Positions 21,488-31,199 are shown, counted from the first letter of the stretch. The stretch: DNA of 64,000 bases from Tsukamurella asaccharolytica (GCF_007858435.1 NZ_VIGW01000003.1:248001-312000), one strand, 5' to 3'. Translations and numbers: made by a program. The notes: generated from the letters alone by a model not told the origin.

Positions 21488-21522
21488 GCCGGTGCCACCG
21501 GGTTTCCGGTCAGGGCACCGGC
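21488..21522. promoter_or_regulatory. stem-loop in the hisD leader region
   Basis: The outer arms GCCGGTGCC and GGCACCGGC enclose a nested ACCGG-GTTT-CCGGT pair. Together they make a nearly continuous stem about 14 pairs long with a GTTT loop and a small bulge, starting 17 bases upstream of the hisD ATG. It could be an attenuator or a structured 5' leader; high GC makes chance pairing common. Confidence 0.35.
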
Positions 21523-21613
21523 CGGCCGGCCGGGCCATCGGCGGCCGGTGTGGAGAGGGTCACAGGCCGGAACGACACCTGCCGTCGCCCCTCGCCGACG
21601 CCGGGCGGTCCGG

Positions 21614-21619
21614 TAAATT
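21614..21619 (+). promoter_or_regulatory. putative -10 box, leaderless acyltransferase transcript
   Basis: TAAATT sits seven bases before the ATG at 21627, and there is no ribosome site between them. This is the arrangement of leaderless transcripts common in this lineage. Confidence 0.4.
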
Positions 21620-21626
21620 ATCCGCC

Positions 21627-22340
21627 ATGGCTGAGACCAACCACGGTGACCAGGGCCTCCTGTACTGGCTGCTCAAGCATGTGTCGCTGGGCCCGACGAT
21701 TCGGCTGGTGAACCGGCCGACCGTCGAGGGCCTGGAGAACATCCCGGCCGACGGCCCGGCCCTCATCGCGGGCAATCACCTGTCGATCGCCGACTGGCTG
21801 TTCGTGCCGCTGGTCGTGCCGCGCCGGATCTCCTACCTGGCCAAGAGCGACTACTTCACCGCGCCCGGCGTCTCCGGCAAGCTGCAGAAGTTCTTCTACA
21901 CCCAGACGGGGCAGGTGCCGATCGACCGCTCGGGCGGCGACGCCGCGACCGCCGCGCTGAACACCGCCAAGAAGCTGCTCGACGAGGGCCGCCTGGTCGG
22001 CATGTACCCCGAGGGCACCCGCTCCCCCGACGGCCGGCTCTACCGTGGGCGCACCGGCCTGGTCCGGATCGCGTTCGAGGCGAACGTGCCGATCATCCCC
22101 GTCGGCGTCATCGGAACCGACAAGGTCTGCCCGCCCGGTCCGTTGCGGTGGAACGCGGAGCGGGTGCACGTGAAGATCGCCAAGCCGATCGAGCCGATCG
22201 AGTACGACGTCCCGTCGGATCCCGACGAGCGGCACGCGCTCGAACGCTCGGTGACCGACCGGCTGATGCAGGAGATCCAGGCGCTCACCGGCCAGGAGTA
22301 CGTCGATGAGTACGCCAGGAAGTGGCGCCCGGAGTCCTGA
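21627..22340 (+). CDS. 1-acyl-sn-glycerol-3-phosphate acyltransferase family protein
   Basis: A 237-residue PlsC-type acyltransferase, probably acting at the membrane in phospholipid or glycolipid assembly. Acyltransferase motif I is NHLSIAD (His51, Asp56), the phosphate-binding motif is PEGTRS (128-133), and VPIIPVGVIGTD is motif IV. There are no strong membrane helices, only a hydrophobic N-terminal stretch. The actual acceptor is unknown; several PlsC paralogues are usual in mycolic-acid bacteria. The frame extends upstream to 21483, but ATG 21627 is followed by the conserved region and preceded by a leaderless-type -10 box. It converges with the alcohol dehydrogenase gene, one base apart. 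Confidence 0.9.
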   Translation: MAETNHGDQGLLYWLLKHVSLGPTIRLVNRPTVEGLENIPADGPALIAGNHLSIADWLFVPLVVPRRISYLAKSDYFTAPGVSGKLQKFFYTQTGQVPIDRSGGDAATAALNTAKKLLDEGRLVGMYPEGTRSPDGRLYRGRTGLVRIAFEANVPIIPVGVIGTDKVCPPGPLRWNAERVHVKIAKPIEPIEYDVPSDPDERHALERSVTDRLMQEIQALTGQEYVDEYARKWRPES

Positions 22341-22341
22341 T

Positions 22342-23406
22342 TCAGGCCGTGGTCGGCGCCTCGAGCGTCGCGGTGTCGATCACGAAGCGGTACCGCACGT
22401 CCGAGGCGATCACGCGCTCGTACGCCTCGTTGATCTGATCGGCGGAGATGAGCTCGATCTCGGAGCCGATGCCGTGTTCGGCGCAGAAGTCGAGCATCTC
22501 CTGGGTCTGGGCGATGCCGCCGATCATCGAACCGGCGAAGCTGCGACGGTTGCGGGTCAGGTCGAAGACGTTGACCGGCACCGGGTGCTCCGGCAGGCCG
22601 ACCTCCACGAGGGTGCCGTTGACGGCCAACATCCCGAAGTACGGGTGCATGTCGAGATTCGCCGAGACGGTGTTGATGATGACGTCGAACCGGTTGCGCA
22701 GCACCGTGAAGGTGTCGGGGTCGGAGGTCGCGTAGTAGTGCTTCGCGCCCAGCCTCAGGCCGTCCTCCATCTTCTTGAGCGACTGGCTGAGCACGGTGAC
22801 CTCGGCGCCCATCGCCGCGGCCAGCTTGACGCCCATGTGGCCGAGGCCGCCGAGGCCGATGATCGCGACCTTGCTGCCGGGGCCGACATTCCAGTGCCGG
22901 AGCGGGCTGAACAGCGTGATCCCGGCGCACAGGAGCGGCGCGGCGGCCGCGTAGTCGATGCTCTCGGGGACCCGGAGCACGTAGTTCTCGTCGACGACGA
23001 TGCCCGTCGAGTACCCGCCCTGGGTGGGCTGCCCGTCGCGGCCCTTCGCGTTGTAGGTGCCGACCATGCCGCGCTCGCAGTACTGCTCCTCGCCGCGCAG
23101 GCACGCGGCGCACTCGCGGCAGGAATCGACGAAGCAGCCGACGCCGACGCGGTCGCCGACCGAGAACTTGGTCACGTCGGAGCCGATCGCGGTGACCTCG
23201 CCCGCGATCTCGTGGCCGGGTACCACGGGGTACCGGGCAGGCCCCCACTCGCTGCGGACGGTGTGAATGTCACTGTGGCAGATGCCCGCGTAGCGGACTG
23301 CGATCTGCACGTCGTGCGGACCCGGGTCACGTCGCTCGACGGTCATCGGCTCCAGCGGCTCGGTTGCGGACTTTGCCCCATATGCGTTGACGATCATGGT
23401 TCCCAT
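22342..23406 (-). CDS. zinc-dependent NAD(P) alcohol dehydrogenase (CAD/AdhC type)
   Basis: A 354-residue medium-chain zinc alcohol dehydrogenase of the cinnamyl/YahK type, likely reducing aldehydes with NADPH. Catalytic zinc ligands are in GICHSDIH and PGHEIAGEV; structural zinc cysteines are in [29 protein letters not shown] is characteristic, and [15 protein letters not shown] is the Rossmann motif. ATG 23406 ([10 protein letters not shown]) has GGAG eight bases upstream, so it was preferred over the in-frame ATG at 23397. Similar genes are common in mycobacteria (AdhC). Physiological substrate unknown. Confidence 0.9.
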   Translation of the reverse strand: MGTMIVNAYGAKSATEPLEPMTVERRDPGPHDVQIAVRYAGICHSDIHTVRSEWGPARYPVVPGHEIAGEVTAIGSDVTKFSVGDRVGVGCFVDSCRECAACLRGEEQYCERGMVGTYNAKGRDGQPTQGGYSTGIVVDENYVLRVPESIDYAAAAPLLCAGITLFSPLRHWNVGPGSKVAIIGLGGLGHMGVKLAAAMGAEVTVLSQSLKKMEDGLRLGAKHYYATSDPDTFTVLRNRFDVIINTVSANLDMHPYFGMLAVNGTLVEVGLPEHPVPVNVFDLTRNRRSFAGSMIGGIAQTQEMLDFCAEHGIGSEIELISADQINEAYERVIASDVRYRFVIDTATLEAPTTA

Positions 23407-23515
23407 TGTGCGCTCTCCGAAGGACCTCGCGCCGCGTGACCCTCGCAACACGGCTGAGCGTCCCGGTGACCTCGCCCGAGGCCGCGCGCTCGCGGCGACG
23501 CTCCGGACGATCCGC

Positions 23516-24379
23516 TCAGAGGTCCAGGCCGAGGTCGAGGGCCCGCACCGAGTGCGTGAGCGCTCCCACGGCCAGGTAGTCCACGCCCGTCCGGGCGTAG
23601 TCCGCGGCCACGTCGAGGGAGAGCCCACCGGACGACTCCAGCTTGGTGCGCGGGGCGAGCTTCTTGCGGCGCTGGACGGCGGACTGCGTCATCCACAGCG
23701 GCATGTTGTCGAGCAGCACCAGGTCGACGCCGAGCGCGAAGGCCTCCTCGAGCTGTTCGAGCGAGTCCACCTCCACCTCCAGGGGGACCCCCGGCGCGCG
23801 CCGTCGCACTGCCTCGATCGCGGCGGTGACGGAGCCGGCGGCGACGACGTGATTGTCCTTGATCAGGGCCTCGTCGCCGAGCCCCATCCGGTGGTTGACG
23901 CCCCCGCCTGCGCGGACGGCGTACTTCTGTAGTGCGCGCATGCCCGGGAGCGTCTTGCGGCTGTCGCGGATCTTCGCGCCGGTCCCCTCGACCTCGGCGA
24001 CCCACGCCGCCGTCGCCGTCGCGATGCCCGAGAGGTGGGTGAGGATGTTGAGCAGGGTGCGCTCGGCGGTGAGCAACGCGAGAGTCGGTCCCTCGATGGC
24101 CAGCGCGACGTCACCCGGGGCGATGACCGTACCGTCGGCGATCTTGGCCGGGACCCGGTAGTTGCCGGGGCCGACCACCTCGTCGAGCACCCACTCCGCC
24201 ACGGGCACGCCGGCCAGCACCCCGTGCTCCCGGCTGATCACCCTGGCGAGGGTGGTCGCGCCCGCGGGAACGGTCGCCTCGCTGGTCACGTCCGGGCCGT
24301 AGCGGAGGTCCTCGTCGAGCGCGGTGCGGATGAGGCGCACCACCTCTGCCCGGTCGGGCTCCAACGTCAGCTCGGTCAC
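23516..24379 (-). CDS. nadC: nicotinate-nucleotide pyrophosphorylase (quinolinate phosphoribosyltransferase)
   Basis: Combines quinolinate with PRPP to give nicotinate mononucleotide in de novo NAD synthesis. The 287-residue length is typical. Recognisable segments are [27 protein letters not shown], the substrate-binding [12 protein letters not shown] and [32 protein letters not shown] and LLDNM. The GTG start at 24379 overlaps the nadB stop as GTGA and follows GGAGGT. It is the last gene of the nadABC operon. Confidence 0.95.
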   Translation of the reverse strand: MTELTLEPDRAEVVRLIRTALDEDLRYGPDVTSEATVPAGATTLARVISREHGVLAGVPVAEWVLDEVVGPGNYRVPAKIADGTVIAPGDVALAIEGPTLALLTAERTLLNILTHLSGIATATAAWVAEVEGTGAKIRDSRKTLPGMRALQKYAVRAGGGVNHRMGLGDEALIKDNHVVAAGSVTAAIEAVRRRAPGVPLEVEVDSLEQLEEAFALGVDLVLLDNMPLWMTQSAVQRRKKLAPRTKLESSGGLSLDVAADYARTGVDYLAVGALTHSVRALDLGLDL

Positions 24380-25866
24380 GGGCGAACCTCCTCTACTTCG
24401 GTCACGGATACCTGCCGGGCGAGGGCCTGGTCCGCCATGCGTCGCGCCACCGCGGTGAGCACGGCGTCCTCCCGATCCTGGGAAGATACCGCGGGCGCCT
24501 CGGCGACGAAGCCGGGATCGGCCAGCAGCGCGGTCAGGGCGGACAGACCGTCGACGGTCCGCCGGACGCCGCAGGACCGGGTCATGGCGTCCTGCAGCGG
24601 TTCCCGCTCCGCGCGGGCATGCGAGGGCGCGACCTCCCGGACGGCGCCACCGGAGAGCGCGGAGGCGGCCAGCGGCGGCGCGGACCGCGCGGCCGCCGCC
24701 ACCCGCATGCCCATGACGAGCGCCTCGAGGATGCTGTTGGATGCGAGCCGGTTCGCGCCGTGCAGGCCGGTGCGCGCCACCTCGCCGGCGGCGTGGAGGC
24801 CGGGTACGCCGGTCGCTCCGTGCAGGTCGGTCACGACACCGCCGCACAGGTAGTGCGCGCCGGGGACCACGGGAATGAGGTCGGTCTGCGGGTCGAGGCC
24901 CACGGCGCGCACGGCCTCGGTCACCGTCGGGAAGCGGCCCGCGACGTCGGGGATCATCGTCGCGTCGAGGAACGCGCAGGGCGCGCCCGTCCGCTCCATC
25001 GCGTCCGTGACGGCGCGGGCCACGACGTCCCGCGGCGCGAGGTCGCCCATCGGGTGCACGCCGTCCATGACGGCGTCGCCGTTCGCGTCGACGAGGTGCG
25101 CGCCCTCGCCGCGCACGGCCTCGGAGATGAGCGGCCGCCGCCCGCGCGCCCCCGGGGTGTAGAGCATCGTCGGGTGGAACTGGACGAACTCGAGCTCGCG
25201 CACGTCCGCGCCCGCCGCCTCCGCCAGCGCGATGCCGTCGCCGGTCGCGCCCAGGGGGTTCGTGGTGCTGGAGAACAGGTGCCCGGCGCCGCCGGTCGCG
25301 AGCAGGACGGTGCGGCCGAAGGCGTCGCCCTCGGCCGTGCGGACCCCGACGATGCGGTCACCGTCGGCGAGCAGCGCGTACGCCTGGGCGGGGCGCGCAG
25401 CGAGGGTGGGCCGGGTCTTCGCGGCGGCGGTGAGGGCGCGCTGCACCTCGGCGCCGGTGGCGTCGCCACCCGCGTGGATGATCCGCGAGACGGTGTGCCC
25501 GCCCTCGCGCGTGCGCCGCAGCCGCCCGTCCGCGCGCCGGTCGAACTCCGCTCCCCAGCTGATGAGCCGGTCCACTGCGGCGGGCCCGTCCGCCAGGATC
25601 GACCGCGCCGCGACCACGTCGACGAGCGGCCCGCCGGCGGCGACGGTGTCGGCGACGTGCCGGTCGATCGAATCCTCCGGATCGGACGGATCGACCACCG
25701 CGATCCCGCCCTGCGCGTACGCCGTGGAGGTCGACGGTGAGCCCCCGGTGGACGGCTTGAAGAGCACCGTGACCGTCGAACCCGCGTCCGCGGCGGCGAC
25801 CGCGGCGGTCAGGCCGGCGACGCCCGCACCGACGACGAGCAGGTCGGCGACGGTGGGGACGGTCAT
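24376..25866 (-). CDS. nadB: L-aspartate oxidase
   Basis: FAD enzyme oxidising aspartate to iminoaspartate, the first step of de novo NAD synthesis; 496 residues. The N-terminal dinucleotide motif is [16 protein letters not shown], and [30 protein letters not shown], the [11 protein letters not shown] flavin contact, VQFHPTML and [16 protein letters not shown] match NadB and distinguish it from succinate dehydrogenase. The ATG at 25866 overlaps the nadA stop, and its own stop overlaps nadC. Confidence 0.96.
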   Translation of the reverse strand: MTVPTVADLLVVGAGVAGLTAAVAAADAGSTVTVLFKPSTGGSPSTSTAYAQGGIAVVDPSDPEDSIDRHVADTVAAGGPLVDVVAARSILADGPAAVDRLISWGAEFDRRADGRLRRTREGGHTVSRIIHAGGDATGAEVQRALTAAAKTRPTLAARPAQAYALLADGDRIVGVRTAEGDAFGRTVLLATGGAGHLFSSTTNPLGATGDGIALAEAAGADVRELEFVQFHPTMLYTPGARGRRPLISEAVRGEGAHLVDANGDAVMDGVHPMGDLAPRDVVARAVTDAMERTGAPCAFLDATMIPDVAGRFPTVTEAVRAVGLDPQTDLIPVVPGAHYLCGGVVTDLHGATGVPGLHAAGEVARTGLHGANRLASNSILEALVMGMRVAAAARSAPPLAASALSGGAVREVAPSHARAEREPLQDAMTRSCGVRRTVDGLSALTALLADPGFVAEAPAVSSQDREDAVLTAVARRMADQALARQVSVTEVEEVRP

Positions 25867-26918
25867 TCCCCGCCGCCGGGCTGCCCGATCCCGATCATCC
25901 GCGTGACGGCCTGGCGGCCGGCGTCGGCCATCGCGGCGTCGACGAAGACCTCGTCCTTGCCCTCCACGAGGCAACGCAGCAGCGCCGCGGGGGTGATCAT
26001 CTTCATGTACTTGCAGGAGGCGCGGTCGTTGACGGCGCGGAACTCGACGCCGGGCGCCGCCAGGCGCAGCTGGTGCAGCATGCCGACCTCGGTGGCCACG
26101 AGGACCTCCTTGGCCCCGGTCCCGCGGGCGGCGTCGAGCATGCCGCCCGTGGACAGGATCTTCACGCGGTCGTCCGGGACCGCCCCCTCGCCGGCCAGAT
26201 ACAGCGCGGAGGTGGCGCAGCCGCATTCCGGGTGCACGTACAGATCGGCGTCCGGGTGGGCCTTGGCCTGCGCGGCCAGCTCGTCGCCGTTGATGCCGGC
26301 GTGCACGTGGCACTCGCCGGCCCAGATGTGCAGGTTCTGCCGGCCCGTGACGCGCTTGACGTGGGCGCCGAGGAACTGGTCCGGCAGGAACAGGATCTCG
26401 GTGTCCGCGGGGATCGACTGCACCACCTCGACGGCGTTCGACGAGGTGCAGCAGATGTCCGTGAGGGCCTTCACCTCGGCGGTGGTGTTCACGTAGGAGA
26501 CGACGACGGCGCCGGGGTGCTCGTCCTTCCACTCCTGCAGCTCGACGGCGTCGATGGAGTCCGCCAGGGAGCACCCGGCGCGCTGGTCCGGGATCAGCAC
26601 GGTCTTCTCAGGGCTGAGGATCTTCGCCGTCTCGGCCATGAAGTGGACGCCGCAGAAGACGATCGTCGACGTGGAGACGTCGGCGGCGATCCGGGAGAGC
26701 GCGAGGGAGTCACCGACGAAGTCCGCGACGTCCTGGATCGCGGGCAGCTGGTAGTTGTGGGCGAGGATCGTGGCATCGCGCAGCGTGGCGAGGCGCTTGA
26801 CCTCGGCCGCCCACTCCTTATCGCCGTCGACGCCGGCGTACCTGCCGCCGCTCTCGACGATCCGCTCGTAGAGCGGCGAGCTGAAGTCCGTGGTGGTGGC
26901 GGACGTGGCTGTGGTCAT
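25863..26918 (-). CDS. nadA: quinolinate synthase A
   Basis: Condenses iminoaspartate with dihydroxyacetone phosphate to quinolinate using an oxygen-labile 4Fe-4S cluster; 351 residues. The likely cluster cysteines are in [24 protein letters not shown] and [29 protein letters not shown] opens the catalytic domain and CHVHAGIN holds a conserved His. First gene of nadABC, reading away from nrtR; a palindrome of the NrtR-operator kind lies 29 bases upstream of its start. Confidence 0.96.
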   Translation of the reverse strand: MTTATSATTTDFSSPLYERIVESGGRYAGVDGDKEWAAEVKRLATLRDATILAHNYQLPAIQDVADFVGDSLALSRIAADVSTSTIVFCGVHFMAETAKILSPEKTVLIPDQRAGCSLADSIDAVELQEWKDEHPGAVVVSYVNTTAEVKALTDICCTSSNAVEVVQSIPADTEILFLPDQFLGAHVKRVTGRQNLHIWAGECHVHAGINGDELAAQAKAHPDADLYVHPECGCATSALYLAGEGAVPDDRVKILSTGGMLDAARGTGAKEVLVATEVGMLHQLRLAAPGVEFRAVNDRASCKYMKMITPAALLRCLVEGKDEVFVDAAMADAGRQAVTRMIGIGQPGGGE

Positions 26919-26946
26919 CTCGCCTCCCTTTCTCGATCCGATGATT

Positions 26947-26965
26947 TATCGACCTATGATCGATA
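26947..26965. promoter_or_regulatory. putative NrtR operator between nadA and nrtR
   Basis: A perfect palindrome of 6-base arms TATCGA and TCGATA with a 7-base spacer. It overlaps the likely -10 box of nrtR (TATGAT, 26955-26960), which stands six bases before the nrtR ATG, and lies 29 bases from the nadA start. The position suits simultaneous control of nadABC and autoregulation. Confidence 0.6.
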
Positions 26966-26966
26966 T

Positions 26967-27668
26967 ATGGCCGATGCTAGCACCGCTTCCCCGCAGCACG
27001 TCGCACACGAAGTCCTTTCCGTCGTCCTCCGGGTGAGCGAGGGCACCGTCGAGGCCCTGCTGTGGCAGCGCGCCATGGCCCCGGACCAGGGCGCATGGTC
27101 GCTCCCCGGCGGCCTGCTCGCCGCCCACGAGGACCTCCCGACCAGCGCACGCCGCCTGCTCGCGGAGAAGGTGGACCTCACGGAGGTCGCGCACCTCGAG
27201 CAGTTCGCCGAGTTCTCCGACCCGCACCGCGTCCCCGCGAGCGAGCTCGCCGGCCGCACGCTCGCCTCGACCTTCCTCGGCCTCGTCCGCTCGGACACGG
27301 ACCCGCGGCTGCCCGACGACACGGCGTGGCATCCCGTCGACGCGCTCCCGACGATGGCCTTCGACCACGCCACGATGGTGCACCGCGCCCGGTCCCGGCT
27401 CGCGGCGCGGCTCTCGTACTCGAACATCGGCTTCGCGCTCGCCCCGCGCGCGTTCCCCGTCTCCCAATTGCGCGACATCTACGTCGCCGTCCTGGGGTAT
27501 CCGGTGGATGCGACCAATCTTCTCCGCATCCTCTCGCGACGGTCGGTGATCACCGCGACCGGCGAGACCGGGCAGTCGTCCCGTGGGCGCCCGCCGGCCC
27601 TGTACCGCTTCACCGACTCCTACCTGCGGATCACCGACGAGTTCGCCACGCTCCGCCCGCCCGGCTGA
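26967..27668 (+). CDS. nrtR: NrtR-type Nudix-related regulator of NAD synthesis
   Basis: A 233-residue protein with an N-terminal Nudix fold (residues about 12-150) and a C-terminal winged-helix domain (about 155-230; NLLRILSRRSVITATGETGQ and RGRPPALYRFTD). The Nudix box (GGLLAAHEDLPTSARRLLAEK) lacks the REXXEE glutamates needed for hydrolysis, as in NrtR repressors, which instead sense ADP-ribose or related NAD metabolites. It is divergent from nadABC, with a palindrome in the shared promoter. The start at ATG 26967 gives a likely leaderless message. The nrtR name rests on family and neighbourhood. Confidence 0.88.
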   Translation: MADASTASPQHVAHEVLSVVLRVSEGTVEALLWQRAMAPDQGAWSLPGGLLAAHEDLPTSARRLLAEKVDLTEVAHLEQFAEFSDPHRVPASELAGRTLASTFLGLVRSDTDPRLPDDTAWHPVDALPTMAFDHATMVHRARSRLAARLSYSNIGFALAPRAFPVSQLRDIYVAVLGYPVDATNLLRILSRRSVITATGETGQSSRGRPPALYRFTDSYLRITDEFATLRPPG

Positions 27669-27675
27669 GACGCCG

Positions 27676-28626
27676 TCAGGCCGAACGGCGGGCCTCGCGA
27701 GCCCGCTCGCGCTCGACGGCGCGCGCCCGGCTCTCCTCGAAGCGCACCACGTCCGCCTCCAGCTTCTCCAGGTAGCGCCCGAGCTCGTCGCGGTACTGCT
27801 CGCCCGCGGCGGAGATGTCGGTCCGGTCGAACAGGCCCCAGATCTTGAAGATCGGCAGGAGCACGTCGTCGAGGTGCTGCCGCAGGTCGTAGATGCCGTG
27901 CTTGACCATCAGCACCCCGTTGCGCCGGAAGTCCGGTTTGCCCTCGCCCGGCATGACGAAGTTCGTGGTGACCTTGACGATCGACTTGAGCACCTGGTCC
28001 GGCGCGAGGTCCAGCGCCGCGGCGGTGAGATTGCGGTAGAAGATCATGTGCAGGTTCTCGTCGGTGGCGATCCGCTTGAGCAACGCGTCGGCGACCGGCT
28101 CGTCGCAGACGCGCGCCGTCTGCCGGTGGCTGATGCGGGTCGCGAGCTCCTGGATGGTCACGTACACGACCTGATCGAGCACGCCGCCGTAGTTCTCCGG
28201 CGCCTCGACGCCGAGCTCCAGGTGCGTCATGCGGTCGCGCTCGAGTTTGACGGGGTCGACCGAACGGGTCACGAGCAGGTAGTCGCGCAGGGCGATGCTG
28301 TGCCGGTTCTCCTCCGCGGTCCAGCGGCCCACCCACGTGCCCCAGGCACCGTCGAGCGAGAAGTTGTCCGCGATGGTGCGGTGGTAGGACGGGAGGTTGT
28401 CCTCGGTGAGGAGGTTCGTGATCATGGCGACGCGCGCCACCTCGGAGAGCGGCGACTGCTCGAGCTCCCAGTCGGCGCCGCCGAGCGCGGCGAAGTTCCT
28501 GCCGTCGTCCCACGGCACGTAGTCGTGCGGACTCCACGCCTTCGCGACGCTCAGGTGGCGGTTGATGTTGTCCTCCACCACGGGCTCGAGCTCGGTCAGC
28601 AGGTGCAGGTCGGTGAGTGTCGACAT
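27676..28626 (-). CDS. acyl-ACP desaturase (diiron, ferritin-like)
   Basis: A 316-residue soluble acyl-[acyl-carrier-protein] desaturase of the DesA type, introducing double bonds into fatty acids or mycolate precursors with a di-iron centre. The two iron-binding motifs are TAEENRHSIALRDYL and ATDENLHMIFYRN, with further ligand glutamates at ELEPVVEDNI and TIQELATRIS. The C-terminal 30 residues are very charged (Arg/Glu helix). ATG 28626 (MSTLTDLHLL) is supported by GGAGG eight bases upstream; an in-frame ATG at 28641 is less likely. It converges with nrtR, seven bases apart. The mycolate link is inference from lineage. Confidence 0.9.
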   Translation of the reverse strand: MSTLTDLHLLTELEPVVEDNINRHLSVAKAWSPHDYVPWDDGRNFAALGGADWELEQSPLSEVARVAMITNLLTEDNLPSYHRTIADNFSLDGAWGTWVGRWTAEENRHSIALRDYLLVTRSVDPVKLERDRMTHLELGVEAPENYGGVLDQVVYVTIQELATRISHRQTARVCDEPVADALLKRIATDENLHMIFYRNLTAAALDLAPDQVLKSIVKVTTNFVMPGEGKPDFRRNGVLMVKHGIYDLRQHLDDVLLPIFKIWGLFDRTDISAAGEQYRDELGRYLEKLEADVVRFEESRARAVERERAREARRSA

Positions 28627-28823
28627 GATCAGCGCCTCCATCGGGAACGATTCCGATGGTAAAGCGCATCCGAGGCTGTCGCAGCGGAAATGCAGTACCG
28701 AAAATCGCGGGCCGGAGTGCGCCGACGCCGGCCCGCCGCGGCGACGTCCGCGGAACATAATCGGACCGCAGTCCGTTACAGTATTCGAAGGGCTTATCAG
28801 AGGCCCGATCGGGAAGGATGGAC

Positions 28824-29957
28824 ATGCAGTTCGGAATCTTCAGCGTCGGCGACGTCACCCCGGATCCGACCACCGGCACCACCGTCAGCGAGCACGAGCG
28901 CATCGAGGCGATGACTGCGATCGCGCTCAAGGCCGAGGAGGTGGGTCTCGACGTCTTCGCCACGGGCGAGCACCACAACCCGCCGTTCGTCCCCAGCTCC
29001 CCCACCACCCTGCTCGGCTGGATCGCCGCCAAGACGCAGCACCTCATCCTCAGCACCGCGACCACGCTCATCACCACGAACGACCCGGTGAAGATCGCCG
29101 AGGACTACGCGATGCTGCAGCACCTCTCCGGAGGCCGGGTGGACCTCACCCTGGGGCGCGGCAACACCGGCCCCGTGTATCCGTGGTTCGGCAAGGACAT
29201 CCGCCAGGGCATCCCGCTGGCCATCGAGAACTACCACCTGCTGCGCCGGCTCTGGCGCGAGCCGGTCGTCGACTGGGAGGGCGAGTTCCGCACGCCGCTG
29301 CAGAGCTACACCTCCACGCCGGCGCCGCTGGACGGGACGCCGCCCTTCGTGTGGCACGGCTCGATCCGTTCGCCCGAGATCGCCGAGCAGGCCGCGTTCT
29401 ACGGCGACGGCTTCTTCCACAACAACATCTTCTGGAACAAGGAGCACACCGAGCAGATGGTGCGCCTGTACCGGCAGCGGTTCGAGCACTACGGCCACGG
29501 CTCCGCGGACCAGGCGATCGTCGGCCTCGGCGGCCAGGTCTTCATGGCCGAGACCGAGGCCGAGGCGAAGCGCCGCTTCCGCCCCTACTTCGACGAGGCA
29601 CCCGTCTACGGCCACGGCCCGTCGCTGGAGGACTTCGAGCAGATGACCCCTCTCACCGTCGGCACGCCCGAGCAGGTGATCGAGAAGACCCTCGGCTTCG
29701 CGGACTACGCCGGCGACTACCAGCGCCAGCTGTTCCTCCTCGATCACGCCGGCCTGCCGCTGGATCAGGTCCTCGAGCAGGTGGAGATCCTCGGCACGCA
29801 GGTGGTGCCGGTGCTGCGCAAGGAGTTCGAGCTGCGCCGCCCCGCCCACGTGCCGTCGGACCCGCCGACCCACGCCTCGCTCGTCGCCGCCGGCCCGGAC
29901 TCGCCGCACACGCTGGTGCTGCCGGCCCGGAACCTCACCGCCGCGCAGGAGGCCTGA
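28824..29957 (+). CDS. LLM flavin-dependent monooxygenase, CE1758-like
   Basis: A 377-residue luciferase-like (TIM-barrel) FMN-dependent oxidoreductase. It opens MQFGIFSVGDVTPDPTTGTTVSE and has ATGEHHNPPFVPSSP, LSTATTLITTNDPVKIAEDYAMLQHLSGGRVDLTLGRGN and VWHGSIRSPEIAEQAAFYGDGF. ATG 28824 has GGGAAGG six bases upstream, whereas the ATG at 28818 abuts it, so the later start was chosen. It is followed two bases after its stop by an FMN reductase, the two-gene arrangement known from Corynebacterium CE1758/CE1759: the reductase supplies FMNH2 to the monooxygenase. Substrate unknown. Confidence 0.88.
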   Translation: MQFGIFSVGDVTPDPTTGTTVSEHERIEAMTAIALKAEEVGLDVFATGEHHNPPFVPSSPTTLLGWIAAKTQHLILSTATTLITTNDPVKIAEDYAMLQHLSGGRVDLTLGRGNTGPVYPWFGKDIRQGIPLAIENYHLLRRLWREPVVDWEGEFRTPLQSYTSTPAPLDGTPPFVWHGSIRSPEIAEQAAFYGDGFFHNNIFWNKEHTEQMVRLYRQRFEHYGHGSADQAIVGLGGQVFMAETEAEAKRRFRPYFDEAPVYGHGPSLEDFEQMTPLTVGTPEQVIEKTLGFADYAGDYQRQLFLLDHAGLPLDQVLEQVEILGTQVVPVLRKEFELRRPAHVPSDPPTHASLVAAGPDSPHTLVLPARNLTAAQEA

Positions 29958-29959
29958 TC

Positions 29960-30616
29960 ATGGCCCGCTCCCTCGTCGTCGTGGCGGCCGGCGTCTCCGA
30001 GCCGTCCTCGACCCGCCTGCTGGCGGACCAGTTGGCCGACGCCACCCGGGCGGCGGTGTCCGCCCGCGGTGAGGCCGTCGACGTGACCGTGATCGAGGTG
30101 CGCGAGCTCGCCCGCGACCTCGCGACCGTCATGACCACCGGCGTCCCGACGCCCGCGCTGAGCGCGGCCAAGGACGCGATCGCCGCCGCGGACGGCCTCA
30201 TAGCGGTCTCGCCCGTGTTCACGGCGAGCTACAGCGGTCTGTTCAAGATGTTCTTCGACGCTCTCGACCCCGACGCCCTCACCGGCGTCCCGGTGCTGGT
30301 CGCGGCGACCGCCGGGACGGCGCGGCACTCGCTGGTCCTCGACCACGCCCTGCGGCCGCTGTTCAGCTACCTGCGCGCGCAGCTCCTCCCGACCGGCGTC
30401 TTCGCCGCGACCGAGGACTTCGGCTCGCCCGAGCTCGCCGGCCGGATCTCACGGGCCGGGGCGGAACTCGCCGGAGCGCTCGTCCGGGCCGACGGTGCCG
30501 TCGCGGGCTTCGGCGGACCGTCGGACCTCGGCGCGCCCCAGCGCTCCGGGCGGTCCCTCGACCTCGGGCCCGTGACCGAATTCGCGGACCTGCTCCGGGG
30601 ACACACCGGGCGCTGA
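29960..30616 (+). CDS. NADPH-dependent FMN reductase, CE1759-like
   Basis: A 218-residue flavodoxin-like reductase, probably supplying reduced FMN to the adjacent luciferase-like enzyme. It begins MARSLVVVAAGVSEPSSTRLLAD, a phosphate-binding loop for FMN, and has SPVFTASYSGLFKMFFDALDP and LVAATAGTARHSLVLDHALRPLFSYL. The start is two bases after the previous stop, so the genes are coupled. Its last 168 bases lie antisense to the 3' end of the DUF2567 gene. Confidence 0.88.
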   Translation: MARSLVVVAAGVSEPSSTRLLADQLADATRAAVSARGEAVDVTVIEVRELARDLATVMTTGVPTPALSAAKDAIAAADGLIAVSPVFTASYSGLFKMFFDALDPDALTGVPVLVAATAGTARHSLVLDHALRPLFSYLRAQLLPTGVFAATEDFGSPELAGRISRAGAELAGALVRADGAVAGFGGPSDLGAPQRSGRSLDLGPVTEFADLLRGHTGR

Positions 30617-31162
30617 CTCGTCCGGGAGCCGCCCGACGAGGGCGGACACCGCGCACCACAGGGCTGCGCACGCCGGCCAGACGAGCACGAGCACCCACGA
30701 CGCGAGGTCGCCCAGCACGCCGCCGGAGTGATCGGCGGGAGCGAAGATATTGGCACCGTCGAGCCGGATCCAGGGCGCCGCGGTGAAATCGAGCCCCGGC
30801 TCCCCCGGGCCCGCGAACCGGGCGTCGACGACGGCCTGGCCGAGCAGGGCGGCGATCAGCACCGCGAGGGCGGCGGCTCCGAGCGTGATCGCGACGCCGC
30901 GGGGCGTGCGCCGCCGGCCGACGAAGACGAGCGCGCCCGTGAGCAGTCCGCCGACCGCGGTGACGGCGACGAACAGAGCCGTGGCGTGGAAGATGTTGTC
31001 GAGCTGGCCCTCGCGCCAGAGCACGCCCGATCGGGTGAGCACGCCGCGGACGCCCGGGACCGTGAGGCCCCAGAGCAGCCCGGCGGCGGCACCGAGCACG
31101 GCGGCGATCACGCCCGGCACCACGACGTCCGACCGGGCGCGGGACGGGGCTGCAGTAGTCAT
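30449..31162 (-). CDS. DUF2567-type membrane protein near biotin genes
   Basis: A 237-residue protein with four hydrophobic segments (about residues 15-35, 60-80, 88-110 and 148-170) and a long polar tail from about 175. It resembles the mycobacterial DUF2567 protein Rv1591, which lies at the same place downstream of bioB and its small partner. Function unknown. The last 56 codons overlap the FMN reductase gene on the other strand. This tail (rich in Gly, Pro, Glu, Arg) is less protein-like, but no earlier stop exists in frame. Start ATG 31162 opens MTTAAPSRARSD. Confidence 0.75.
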   Translation of the reverse strand: MTTAAPSRARSDVVVPGVIAAVLGAAAGLLWGLTVPGVRGVLTRSGVLWREGQLDNIFHATALFVAVTAVGGLLTGALVFVGRRRTPRGVAITLGAAALAVLIAALLGQAVVDARFAGPGEPGLDFTAAPWIRLDGANIFAPADHSGGVLGDLASWVLVLVWPACAALWCAVSALVGRLPDESAPGVSPEQVREFGHGPEVEGPPGALGRAEVRRSAEARDGTVGPDERSGEFRPGP

Positions 31163-31199
31163 CGGGACGCAGCCTAGCGAGTGCGGCCGGCAGAGCGGG

